From assembly GCA_964625865.1 (NCBI GenBank), contig CAZVEV010000124.1, positions 1 to 15,821 of the forward strand: 15,821 nucleotides of DNA, written 5' to 3'. Shown piece by piece: positions 6,764 to 15,100 of the stretch (its first letter is position 1; the number at the start of each line of letters is the position of its first letter). This stretch comes from CAZVEV01 sp964625865. GTDB lineage: Bacteria > Planctomycetota > Phycisphaerae > SM23-33. Below the pieces are notes generated by a model. That model saw nothing but the letters and a program-made list of their open reading frames with translations. It was not told where the DNA came from and searched no databases. Made by a program: the position numbers and the translations under genes.

Positions 6764-7726
6764 ATGACTGTTCATCATCGGATCTCGACGTGGCGGTGGG
6801 TGGTGGTGTGGGGTGTTGTGACGGCCTGCGGGCTGGCGGGCGCGGCGGGGGGGGCAGAGCCGGCCAAGTCGCCCCCGCGGGTCACCGCCCCGCCGAAGGC
6901 CGTCGTCCAGACGCTCAAGCTCAAGCCGTTCTACGCGAAGTACGTCAGCGCCTGTGGCGTGCCCGTGATCGCCTCTGACAAGGTCTCCGACTATGCGCTG
7001 CTCGAGGCGGCGTATCTGATCGAGCGGATGCTTGTCGACCGCCCCGACATCGCAAAGGCGATCGTCGCCAGCAAAGCTCGCATGGTCATCATGGGCGTCG
7101 ACGAGTTCACCACCGACATTCCCGAGCATAGCGACCTGAAGCCCAGGGGCTTCTGGGACAAGCGTGCCCGGGGCCTGGGCGCCACGCCCCATCGTCCGGC
7201 GACCAGTTGCGGGGAAGAGAACCTGCTCCGCTACAAAGGCGACCCCTATCGCACCGAGAACATCCTCATCCACGAGTTCGCCCACACGATCCACCACATG
7301 GGCCTGAACCGCATCGACAAGACGTTCGATCGGAAGCTCGCGGCGGCCTACAAGGCCGCGATGGCCAAGGGGCTGTGGAAGGGCAAGTACGCGAGCAACA
7401 ACCGCGCCGAGTACTGGGCCGAGGGCGTCCAGTCGTGGTTCGACACCAACCGCCCGCCGGACCACGACCACAACCACGTCGACACGCGCGAGGAACTGAA
7501 GGCCTACGACCCGGCGCTGGCCAAGCTGGTGGAGTCGATCTTCGGCGACAAACCCTGGCGCTACCGCCGCCCGTCCCAGCGCAAGGCCCCGCTTCACCTG
7601 GCCGGCTACGACCGCACCAGGTCCCCCCGCTTCGCCTGGCCCGCCCGCGTGCTGAAGGCATGGAAGGAAGACCAGGCCCGCAAACGCGCCGCCGAAAAGG
7701 CCACGCCCGCCCCCGCACGTCCGTAG
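6764..7726 (+). CDS. Exported HEXXH zinc metallopeptidase-like protein (possible lipoprotein)
   Basis: A 320-residue protein; GGAG six bases before the ATG supports the start. The N-terminus has RISTWR followed by a hydrophobic stretch (residues 12-29), an export signal. Val19-Thr20-Ala21-Cys22 fits a lipobox, so it may be a lipoprotein anchored at Cys22; cleavage near AGGA (28-31) by signal peptidase I is the alternative. The catalytic signature is HEFAHTIHH (170-178): His170 and His174 as zinc ligands and Glu171 as catalytic base. A Glu-rich AEYWAEGVQSWFD (215-227) about 45 residues on would give the third ligand (Glu216 or Glu220), as in gluzincin-type enzymes and the anthrax lethal-factor-like group, which it resembles in layout. 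The C-terminal 60 residues are basic and low complexity. Substrate unknown. It converges on the HzsA-related gene with only 15 bases between stop codons. An eight-G run (6847-6854) lies in the signal region. Confidence 0.75.
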   Translation: MTVHHRISTWRWVVVWGVVTACGLAGAAGGAEPAKSPPRVTAPPKAVVQTLKLKPFYAKYVSACGVPVIASDKVSDYALLEAAYLIERMLVDRPDIAKAIVASKARMVIMGVDEFTTDIPEHSDLKPRGFWDKRARGLGATPHRPATSCGEENLLRYKGDPYRTENILIHEFAHTIHHMGLNRIDKTFDRKLAAAYKAAMAKGLWKGKYASNNRAEYWAEGVQSWFDTNRPPDHDHNHVDTREELKAYDPALAKLVESIFGDKPWRYRRPSQRKAPLHLAGYDRTRSPRFAWPARVLKAWKEDQARKRAAEKATPAPARP

Positions 7727-7741
7727 CGACGGAAGGCGAAC

Positions 7742-10402
7742 TCAATTCGATGCGGCCTGGGCGGCGAGGTAGGCCTTGATGTTCGCGGCCTCCTGCCTGG
7801 TCCAGTCCAGGCGTTTGGCGTGGACTCGCATGTAGACGGCCTTGTCCTCGGGCTTCATCCCCTCGGTCCAGTCGCCCGAGTGCGGCAGGGCCAGGTCGAT
7901 CCAGCAGGCGATCTTGTCCATCTCCTCGCCGGTCATCTTGACTTCTTCATGTCCCTTCTTCAGCAGGGCGATCAGCGGGCTTCGCGACGAGCCGCAGGAG
8001 TAGGGCCGGATCATCGTCGGCACGGACCAGCGGCCGATCCAGTTGAGGTACTTCGACTTCTCCGCGACCACGCCGAGCCGCTGGCTGGTGTCGTTGGCCG
8101 GGCCTCGCGGGCGGCCGGTCGAGATCAGTTCATGGTACGACCGGTTCCAGGACTTGCGTGCAGCGGCATCCCAGACCGGCGTGGCGCTCAAATCGGGCGG
8201 GTCGGTCTTGCCGCCCTTGTGGCACCGGACGCACTTGGCGTCGAAGATCGGCTGGATCATCTTCGGGAAACTGAAGCCCTTGCCCGTGATGTCATAGAAG
8301 GGTGCAAGCGGTTTCACGCCAGCCTTCATGGCCATCGTGACGGCCTTGCTGGGGACCGCTTCGTCTTTGTCCTCGTGGCAGCCGATGCAGCCGAAGACCT
8401 CGCCGGGCATCAGCGTTGACCAGGATCGCATCGACTGGGCCACGTGTCCGTTGGCGTCGATCGCCTGGAAGTACACGGGCGTGCGTGCGGGCACGGTGAA
8501 GGCGGCCGAGCCGTCGGCGTGAATACGGGCCTCGCCGAGGACGATCTTGACGTCCCACGCGGCCAGGTCGCTGATCGTCGACGGGCCGTGCTTGCGCCCG
8601 ATGTCGGTGGCCATGAAATCCAGCGCCACGACCCGGACCTTCTTTATCGTGCCTCGTTTCACACCCGCCAGTCCGGGCCCGTGGTAGATGTCCTGGATGG
8701 TGAAGGTCCCGGTCTTTTTCCGCCAGTCGATGGGGAACGACGGCTGCGGCGGAAGCGGTCGCTTCGCCAGCGGGACCGGCTGATTGCAGGACACCGCCCG
8801 GTCCGACGCCAGCAGGACGCGCCGTCCGTCCCGCGTCATGAAGTAGATCCCGAAATGTCTCTGCCCCTGCGGCCGAAACGTGACAACGTAGTTCTTCTCG
8901 TCCAGCGGATACGGGTACTGCCACTGGTCGCCGCGCTGCCCGTACCGGTCGATCTTGATGACGCCCTTGAGCACGTCGGGCCGCGACACGCCGACGAGCG
9001 TCACGCCGCTTGTTTCCTGCCGGCCCCTGGACGGGTCGATAATCGCGAGCTTCCCGCGCTGGTGCGTGTGGTGTCCGGAGAGCACGGCCAGCACCTTCCC
9101 CGTCCCCGGTATCCCCCGCGCGTGGAGAATCGTCGTGGGGAAGTAGGAGTTGTTCCCGTAGAACTCGGTCTGCTGGGCGCCGTTGGGGTACATCCTGAAC
9201 AGCGGCTGGGGATAGATCTGGCCGCGGTCGTTGTACTCCCATCGCGTGTAGGTCACCAGCCCGCTGGTCGGGTGGACCTGGGGGTAGTTGGTGTGCACCT
9301 GGTCGAACCCGATGCGGCGCATGTGCTTCCCGTCGGCGTTCATCAGGAACATGTTGCACACGCTGACGTGCCAGCAGTCCACGTTCTGGAAGCATCGCGT
9401 CGAACTGAACATGATATTGCCGTCCGGCAGGTAGATCCCCTCGTAGTCCGCCACGCCCAGGCCGAACGTCAGTTGGCGCACCTTTCGGGTGGCGGCATCC
9501 ATCTCGTACAGGTGATAGTCGTCCCCGCGCGCGGACTTCTTCCACGCGAAGAGCACCCGCTTGCCGTCGTACGACACGTCCGGGTCGCGGAATACGCCGT
9601 CGTCATCGTGGAGAAGCGTTGTCTCGGTGACGGTGTAGTCGGCGCCGATCTCCAGCAGGCACAGACTGGAGCCGCCCTTGAAGTTGAACTCCTTCACGCG
9701 CCCGGACGGGTTGAGCGTGTCCTCGTTGCTCACCGCGTCGGTGTAGGCGTAGTGAGAACCGCCCATGTCAAAATGCTTGGTGAAGACGAGACGCTTGATC
9801 CTGTCCCTCAGCGGCGCCAGCAGCTTCCTGTCGTCGGCCGACAGCTTTCTCGGCCCGGCAGGCCGGGGCGCCGTCTTCGGTATGGTCAACCCCTTGGGCG
9901 TGTCGGACACGAACAGCCCGTCGAAATTGACGTTGCCCCCATCCTTAAGCGAGCGGATCGTCAGCGTGTGGGTCCCCGCGGCCATCGCGGGCAGGACGGT
10001 CTGCGCGATCCGCCATCCGGAGGCCTTGAAACCCCAGTCGCCGGTAGACGCCAAGACCAGGCGGACGGGCTTGTCGTCAAAACCGATCTCGACAATCGCA
10101 TCGCCCCCCGTCGCCCGAGCGTATTTCAGCGTCACGTATGTCCGGGCCGTCTTTCGCGGCAGGACCACCTCGTAGCGAAGGACGTGCCCCTTCCGACCGC
10201 CCCAGTTGTTGTTGACGATCGCGCCGCCCGAGGCGTTCGGCATGGCGTAGCTCTTGGCTGTCGATCCGGTCTGCGAGGCATAGCTCTCGGCCTCGATCCA
10301 CAGCGTCACCGCCTCGGTGCCGACCGCGGGGGACACGAGCGCGACCAGACTCACCAGGACGCAACCCCAAGTCATCGCACGTGCCGCTCTCGGAACGGTC
10401 AT
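7742..10402 (-). CDS. HzsA-related exported di-heme protein with N-terminal CBM-like domain
   Basis: An 886-residue protein; AGGA five bases before the ATG supports the start. A signal peptide (GCVLVSLVALVSPAVGTEA, residues 13-31) sends it outside the cytoplasm. Residues 33-167 form a CBM6/35-like beta-sandwich: WIEAESYASQ at the start and NVNFDGLFV at the end. The middle (about 205-560) carries WD40/TolB-like propeller units, such as DPDVSYDGKRVLFAW and EGIYLPDGNIMFSSTR. The C-terminal part has two c-type heme motifs, Cys672-Ile-Gly-Cys-His676 and Cys724-Val-Arg-Cys-His728, then the family tail SPLIALLKKGHEEVKMT. This is the layout of proteins named HzsA-related after the alpha subunit of anammox hydrazine synthase. 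The family is widespread in planctomycetes without anammox, and no hzsB/C-like gene is here, so hydrazine synthesis is not implied. Its role may be periplasmic redox chemistry linked to glycan binding. It follows the sulfatase gene by 113 bases on the same strand. Confidence 0.85.
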   Translation of the reverse strand: MTVPRAARAMTWGCVLVSLVALVSPAVGTEAVTLWIEAESYASQTGSTAKSYAMPNASGGAIVNNNWGGRKGHVLRYEVVLPRKTARTYVTLKYARATGGDAIVEIGFDDKPVRLVLASTGDWGFKASGWRIAQTVLPAMAAGTHTLTIRSLKDGGNVNFDGLFVSDTPKGLTIPKTAPRPAGPRKLSADDRKLLAPLRDRIKRLVFTKHFDMGGSHYAYTDAVSNEDTLNPSGRVKEFNFKGGSSLCLLEIGADYTVTETTLLHDDDGVFRDPDVSYDGKRVLFAWKKSARGDDYHLYEMDAATRKVRQLTFGLGVADYEGIYLPDGNIMFSSTRCFQNVDCWHVSVCNMFLMNADGKHMRRIGFDQVHTNYPQVHPTSGLVTYTRWEYNDRGQIYPQPLFRMYPNGAQQTEFYGNNSYFPTTILHARGIPGTGKVLAVLSGHHTHQRGKLAIIDPSRGRQETSGVTLVGVSRPDVLKGVIKIDRYGQRGDQWQYPYPLDEKNYVVTFRPQGQRHFGIYFMTRDGRRVLLASDRAVSCNQPVPLAKRPLPPQPSFPIDWRKKTGTFTIQDIYHGPGLAGVKRGTIKKVRVVALDFMATDIGRKHGPSTISDLAAWDVKIVLGEARIHADGSAAFTVPARTPVYFQAIDANGHVAQSMRSWSTLMPGEVFGCIGCHEDKDEAVPSKAVTMAMKAGVKPLAPFYDITGKGFSFPKMIQPIFDAKCVRCHKGGKTDPPDLSATPVWDAAARKSWNRSYHELISTGRPRGPANDTSQRLGVVAEKSKYLNWIGRWSVPTMIRPYSCGSSRSPLIALLKKGHEEVKMTGEEMDKIACWIDLALPHSGDWTEGMKPEDKAVYMRVHAKRLDWTRQEAANIKAYLAAQAASN

Positions 10403-10515
10403 AGCCTTCCTGTCTCAATGCTGACGGACCATCATCACATACCAGGAGCAATTGTATCGGGCCGGCCCCCTCCGCGCCGAGGCCAAACACCCGCCCCGGG
10501 CTCCACACGGACGAC

Positions 10516-12015
10516 TCACGCAGGACGGAAAGGGTCGCCGGTCTTCTTCAGCCAGGGGACCAGTTCGGTTTCGGTGAGTGTCTTGACCACGTCCGGGCGG
10601 TCGGGAGCGATGTTCTGGAGCTGGTAGGGGTCCTTGACGTTGTCGTGCAGGACGGTCTGGGTCGGCTTGTTGGGCATCTTGCTGATCATCAGCGTGTAGC
10701 GCGCCGTTCGCACGCCGCGGCGGCCGAGAGCGGGCTGTTCGACAGGGACCCACATGTACAGTTGCGACGTCGGCCGCTTGCCCTTGCCGGTGCGGAAAAC
10801 CCCGGCGTGGCTGACGCCCTGGACGGCGGGTGGGATCTCGTCGGCCAGGCCCATCAGGTCCAGCAGTGTCGGGTAGATGTCCACCGTTGACAGCAGCAGG
10901 TCGTCGCGCCGCGGCGTGATCCTGCCCGGATAGCGGATCAGGAACGGGACGCGCATCGACTCTTCCCAGTGCACGTTCTTGGTTGACCAGTTGTGGCTGC
11001 CCATGCAGTTGCCGTGGTCCGACGTGAAGACGACGATCGTGTTCTTGTCGAGCCCGGCGTCGGTCAGCGCCGCGACGATCCGCCCGAACTGCTCGTCCAC
11101 GCCGGTGACCATGGCGAAGTAGTTCTTCATCTGGGCCTTGGCGCCGCGGACGACCTTCGACTCGGACGTCACGTCCACGTTGGGACGGTTGATCAGGTCC
11201 TTCCACGTCTTGCCCTCGTAGCGGTCGACGTATTTCTTGGGCACCAGCGGGTAGGGCGTGTGGGGTGGGTTCATCGAGACCACCAGCGCGAACGGCTTGC
11301 CGGCCCTGCGATAGGTCCCGCCGGTGTTGGCGATGTACTTGATGGCCAGGTCCGCCTCGTGCTCCGGGCCCCACTGCCTGACCTTGACGCGCTCGTGACG
11401 CTTCATGTTCGTCGACCAGTATTCGGGCGTCATGTGCATGTCGAACGTGCCGTAGGCGTACCAGAAGTCAAAGCCATGGCGGCGGTCGGGCGAGCACCAC
11501 TCGTTCCACGCGAACGTCGGGCGGTTGTTGTAGCTCTTGACGAACGGCTTGCGAGGCCCGTCGAGATGCCACTTGCCGATGTACCCCAGGCTGTAGCCCT
11601 GGTCTTTCAGCACATCCGACCAGCAGCGGTCGGACTTCTGCAGTTCCACGCCGTGGACGGCGGTCTTCGACGTGCAGTTGGACAGCACCTTGTTCGCGTG
11701 CGGCCACTTGCCCGTCATCAGCATCGCGCGGTACGGGCTGCAGACCGGGTAGTTGCTCACCGCCTGGGGCAGCACGAGCGACTCGGTAGCGAAGCGGTCC
11801 AGGTGTGGCGTGATGACGGGGTCCTCCTTGAGAAACCCCAGCGCCTGGCCCCGCATCTGGTCGGCAAAGACGAAGACCAGGTTCGGGCGGTCTGTCTTCT
11901 TCACCGCCTGTGTGCGCGTGCCCAGCGCCATCACCGCCCCGGCCGCTCCACCCATCTGCAGGACCTTCCGTCGCGTGCGCGTCGCCTTGGTCGTGCTGTC
12001 GTTTCTCTTCGTCAT
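10516..12015 (-). CDS. Type I (formylglycine) sulfatase with Tat signal
   Basis: A 499-residue protein. The chosen ATG at 12015 is preceded by GGAG at eight bases and opens a Tat signal peptide: Thr14-Arg-Arg-Lys-Val-Leu19 followed by MGGAAGAVMALG. The frame extends 264 codons further upstream, but that part lies antisense to the neighbouring gene. The mature enzyme starts RPNLVFVFADQMRG (43-56), with Asp52 as a calcium ligand. The active-site motif is Cys92-Ser-Pro-Tyr-Arg96, in which Cys92 would be converted to formylglycine. GKWH (147-150), HTP at 252-254 and TSDHG (331-335) supply further conserved active-site and metal residues. It hydrolyses sulfate esters, by context probably on a polysaccharide; the exact S1 subfamily cannot be told by eye. 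No maturase (FGE or anSME) gene is in the window. The HzsA-related gene lies downstream on the same strand, and the GH123-like gene diverges from it across 162 bases. Confidence 0.93.
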   Translation of the reverse strand: MTKRNDSTTKATRTRRKVLQMGGAAGAVMALGTRTQAVKKTDRPNLVFVFADQMRGQALGFLKEDPVITPHLDRFATESLVLPQAVSNYPVCSPYRAMLMTGKWPHANKVLSNCTSKTAVHGVELQKSDRCWSDVLKDQGYSLGYIGKWHLDGPRKPFVKSYNNRPTFAWNEWCSPDRRHGFDFWYAYGTFDMHMTPEYWSTNMKRHERVKVRQWGPEHEADLAIKYIANTGGTYRRAGKPFALVVSMNPPHTPYPLVPKKYVDRYEGKTWKDLINRPNVDVTSESKVVRGAKAQMKNYFAMVTGVDEQFGRIVAALTDAGLDKNTIVVFTSDHGNCMGSHNWSTKNVHWEESMRVPFLIRYPGRITPRRDDLLLSTVDIYPTLLDLMGLADEIPPAVQGVSHAGVFRTGKGKRPTSQLYMWVPVEQPALGRRGVRTARYTLMISKMPNKPTQTVLHDNVKDPYQLQNIAPDRPDVVKTLTETELVPWLKKTGDPFRPA

Positions 12016-12177
12016 GGCCAGTTCTCCGGGCGCCACCCCCGACGCCAACCCTTTCAAACAGTCTATCACAGGAATCAGCCCAACACAGCGCCGTGCTTGC
12101 GGGGGCCTCGTCTTGCCCTCTGCCCACCGACGGGCTACGCTGACGGATGGGGGTGTTAGATGAGAAACGAGGCCGGG

Positions 12178-15100
12178 ATGAATTGCTCTCGATGGAATAC
12201 GGTGACCGGCGTGATGGTCGCACTGGCCGTGCTGGCGTCGGCAGGTGCGGCCGGGCCGGGCGTCTTCAACGGATCGTTCGAGGCCGGAAGCGGCGAGGCG
12301 CCCGAGGGCTGGGCGCTCTCGCGCGGGCAGGGCCGATGGGTGGCCGGCGGGCCTGACGGCAAGCGAATGGTGACGGTAACGGGCACGGGGGCCGTCGAGG
12401 AGTCCAACGCGTGGCTGAGCCGGGATGTGGGCTTCTCGCCGGGCGGGCTCTATCGGTTGCGCTTCCGCGCCAAGCGCCTCGCCGGGGCCGGCGGCACGCC
12501 CGTGACCGGGCCCGGTTTCTGCAATCGCGACCTGGGTGACATCTCGTCGACGTGGCGGACATACACGAGCGTGATCGTTGCCCCGCGGCGGCTGGATGCC
12601 GGCGCGGGACGGCTGCGATTCGGGCAGTGGCAGCTCAAGGGGACGGTTGCGTTCGACGGTGTCGAGTTGTGTCCGAGCCAGGCCGTCCATCGCACTCGCG
12701 GGTCGCTGGTGCTCGGCGAGGGCGAGAGCGTTGACGGCAGGCGGTATGCGTTCGGCGCGCCGCTGAACGGCGCGGGGCGGTCTCACAGCAGGCCGCTGGC
12801 CGCCCACCAGTGCCGCTTCAACTCAAACCGCTGGTGCTTCGATCGCGACAGTGAGGTGATCTATCGTCACGAGATCGGCGGTTGCCGCCAGACAGCCGCC
12901 TCGGTGGACGTCGGCGTCACGTGGTATCGCAGCGGCAGCCTGACCGTGTCAGCGTCGCGGGACGGCAAGACGTGGCGAGAGCTTGGGTCGGCGGGCAAGC
13001 TCGGCCCGGCGAGCTTTGCGGTGCCCAAGTCGCTCCTGCCGGCCGGGGCGATCTGGATTCGCCTCGCATCGGCGCCGCCTTCCACGTCTCTGCAGGTCAG
13101 CCGGTACGCCTACCAGGCACACCTCGACGCCGACGCGGGCCAACTTCGCGGCTCGACACGCTACGTAGCCGTCGCAAAGCGAGACCCGCGCGTGTCGGTG
13201 GCCGTTGCATCACTTGGCCCGTGCCTGCCCGGCTGGCCCAACAGGCTGGTGGCGCACGTGACGAACAGGTCGACCCGCGCTGTCGCCGTGACTCCCGTGG
13301 TGCGCGTGATCGGCCCGGATGGCGTCTCAAAGGAGTCGGCCGGGCGGAAGATCTCGCTGGGGCCGGGCAAGACCACGCTCGAGATGCCCTTCGACGTTCC
13401 CGACGTCGGTGACTACCGACTGGCGCTGACGCTCGGCGAAGATATAGCCACCCGCATCGAGGCCGAGTTCGCCGTGCCCGAGTTATACGCCACGTCGTTC
13501 GGCCAGGCCTTGCCCGGCTCGTCGGCGATCGCTGACCTGTGGTGGTCGTCCTCGGGGTGGAAGATCAGCCGCCGGCGTCCGGCCCCGCGGCGAAAGGGCC
13601 CGGCCGTGCTGATCCGCACGGCGAAGAACGAAGCCGAGGCCGCACAACTCGTGATCCGCCCGTCACGCCCGCTGGAGGGCGTTCGCGTGGAGGCCGGACC
13701 GCTGTCGGGGCCGGACGGCGCGACAATCGCCGCTGATCGCATCGACGTCCTGCGTGTCCGCTACGTGCCGGTCGCCCAGGCGACCGATCGCACGGGCGTC
13801 GCGGCGCCCTGGCCTGATCCCCTGCCGCCGCTGGCCGGGCCGCTCGACCTGCCCGCCGGGGTCAACCAGCCGTTGTGGATTCGCGTCAAGCCACCGCGCA
13901 ACGCCCAAGCGGGTCTATACAAGGGCACGATCCAATTGTCCGCACGGGGCTATCGCGCCACCGCCGACCTGCACGTGCAGGTCTACGACTTCGCCCTGGG
14001 CGATCGCATGACGTGTCAGACCGCCTTCGGCTTCTCGCCGTCGCTGGTGTGGCGGTATCACAACGTGACCGACCCGGCCCGGCGGCGCACGCTGCTCGAC
14101 AAGTATTTCCGCAACTTCGCCGATCATCACATCTCGCCCTACAACCCCGCCCCGCTGGATCCGATCAAGCTCACCTGGGACACCGCGAGCCCCTGGACCG
14201 GCGGGACGGTTGATCGGGGCGAGAAGCACGGAGGCAGCGCCTCGCTGAAGGTCGCTGACACCAGCAAGACCGCAAGCCCCGGAGCGAAGTGTACGGTCGC
14301 GATTCGGATCCCGGACGGCGGGCTGCGCTTGCGCCTGCATCACAAGGCCGCCAGGGGGCATCGCTTCCTGGTGACGCTGAACCACTATGACGCGGCGGGC
14401 AAGTGGATGTCGGGGCGGAACAACGATATGGCCGTGGCGGGCACGGGCCGGTGGACGGCGCTGGATCGAACGATCAAGAGCTTCCCCAGGGGCGCCGTGT
14501 CCGTCCGCCTGTCGCTGTGGGCGGCGATGTGGGCCGACGACGGGTCGACGACGGGCACGGTGTGGTATGACGACCTGGCGCTGACCGATGCGGGGACGGG
14601 CAAGGCGCTAGTGACCGGGGGCGACTTCGAACCGAGCGACCGGACGCCGAAGCCCCGGATAGACTTCTCCGCGTGGGACAAGGCCCTCGCCCGCGCCGTC
14701 GACGAGTATCACTTCAACACGTTCCGCGTGGACATCCCGGGCATGGGTGGGGGGACGTTCCACGCCCGATACGAACCGTCGCTCCTGGGCTACGAGGCCG
14801 AGACGCCTGAGTACAAGGCCGCCTTCACCGCCTACTGTCGGACGCTCCAGGCCCATCTGCGATCGAAGGGCTGGCTGGATGAGGCGTTCGTCTACTGGTT
14901 CGACGAGCCGGCCCCGCGGGACTACGCATTCGTCAACAAGGGCTTCGCCCGCCTCAAGCAAGCCGCCCCGAACCTCCGCCGTATGCTCACCGAGCAGGTC
15001 GAACCCGCATTGGCCGGCGGACCCGATCTCTGGTGTCCCGTCACGTCGCACTACGACCACGCCGCCGCCGAGACCCGTCGCCGCCGCGGCGAGTCGTTCT

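Noticed and set aside
7727..7741. Short ccgt/acgg hairpin between the convergent zincin and HzsA-related genes
   Set aside because: The stem (7721-7732) is only 4 bp and partly inside the zincin gene; there is no T tract.
8292..9545. 417-codon open frame on the minus strand in another frame of the HzsA-related gene
   Set aside because: It is a frame shadow with Arg/Ala/Pro-rich composition. The overlapping frame is fully explained by the HzsA-related protein.
7742..10402. Evidence for anammox from the HzsA-like protein
   Set aside because: HzsA-related proteins are common in non-anammox planctomycetes. No hzsB/C-like or hydrazine dehydrogenase gene is present, and the protein has an extra CBM-like domain.
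10459..10468. GGGCCGGCCC palindrome between the sulfatase and HzsA-related genes as a terminator
   Set aside because: Self-complementary without a loop and with no T tract; in DNA this GC-rich a ten-base palindrome is weak evidence.
8444..10627. 727-codon open frame on the plus strand
   Set aside because: It is antisense to the HzsA-related gene, whose heme motifs, signal peptide and ribosome site are clear. The product is Arg/Val/His-rich and featureless.
12016..12807. 264-codon N-terminal extension of the sulfatase frame
   Set aside because: It is antisense to the start of the GH123-like gene and would bury the Tat signal. The ATG at 12015 has a GGAG and directly opens the Tat signal.
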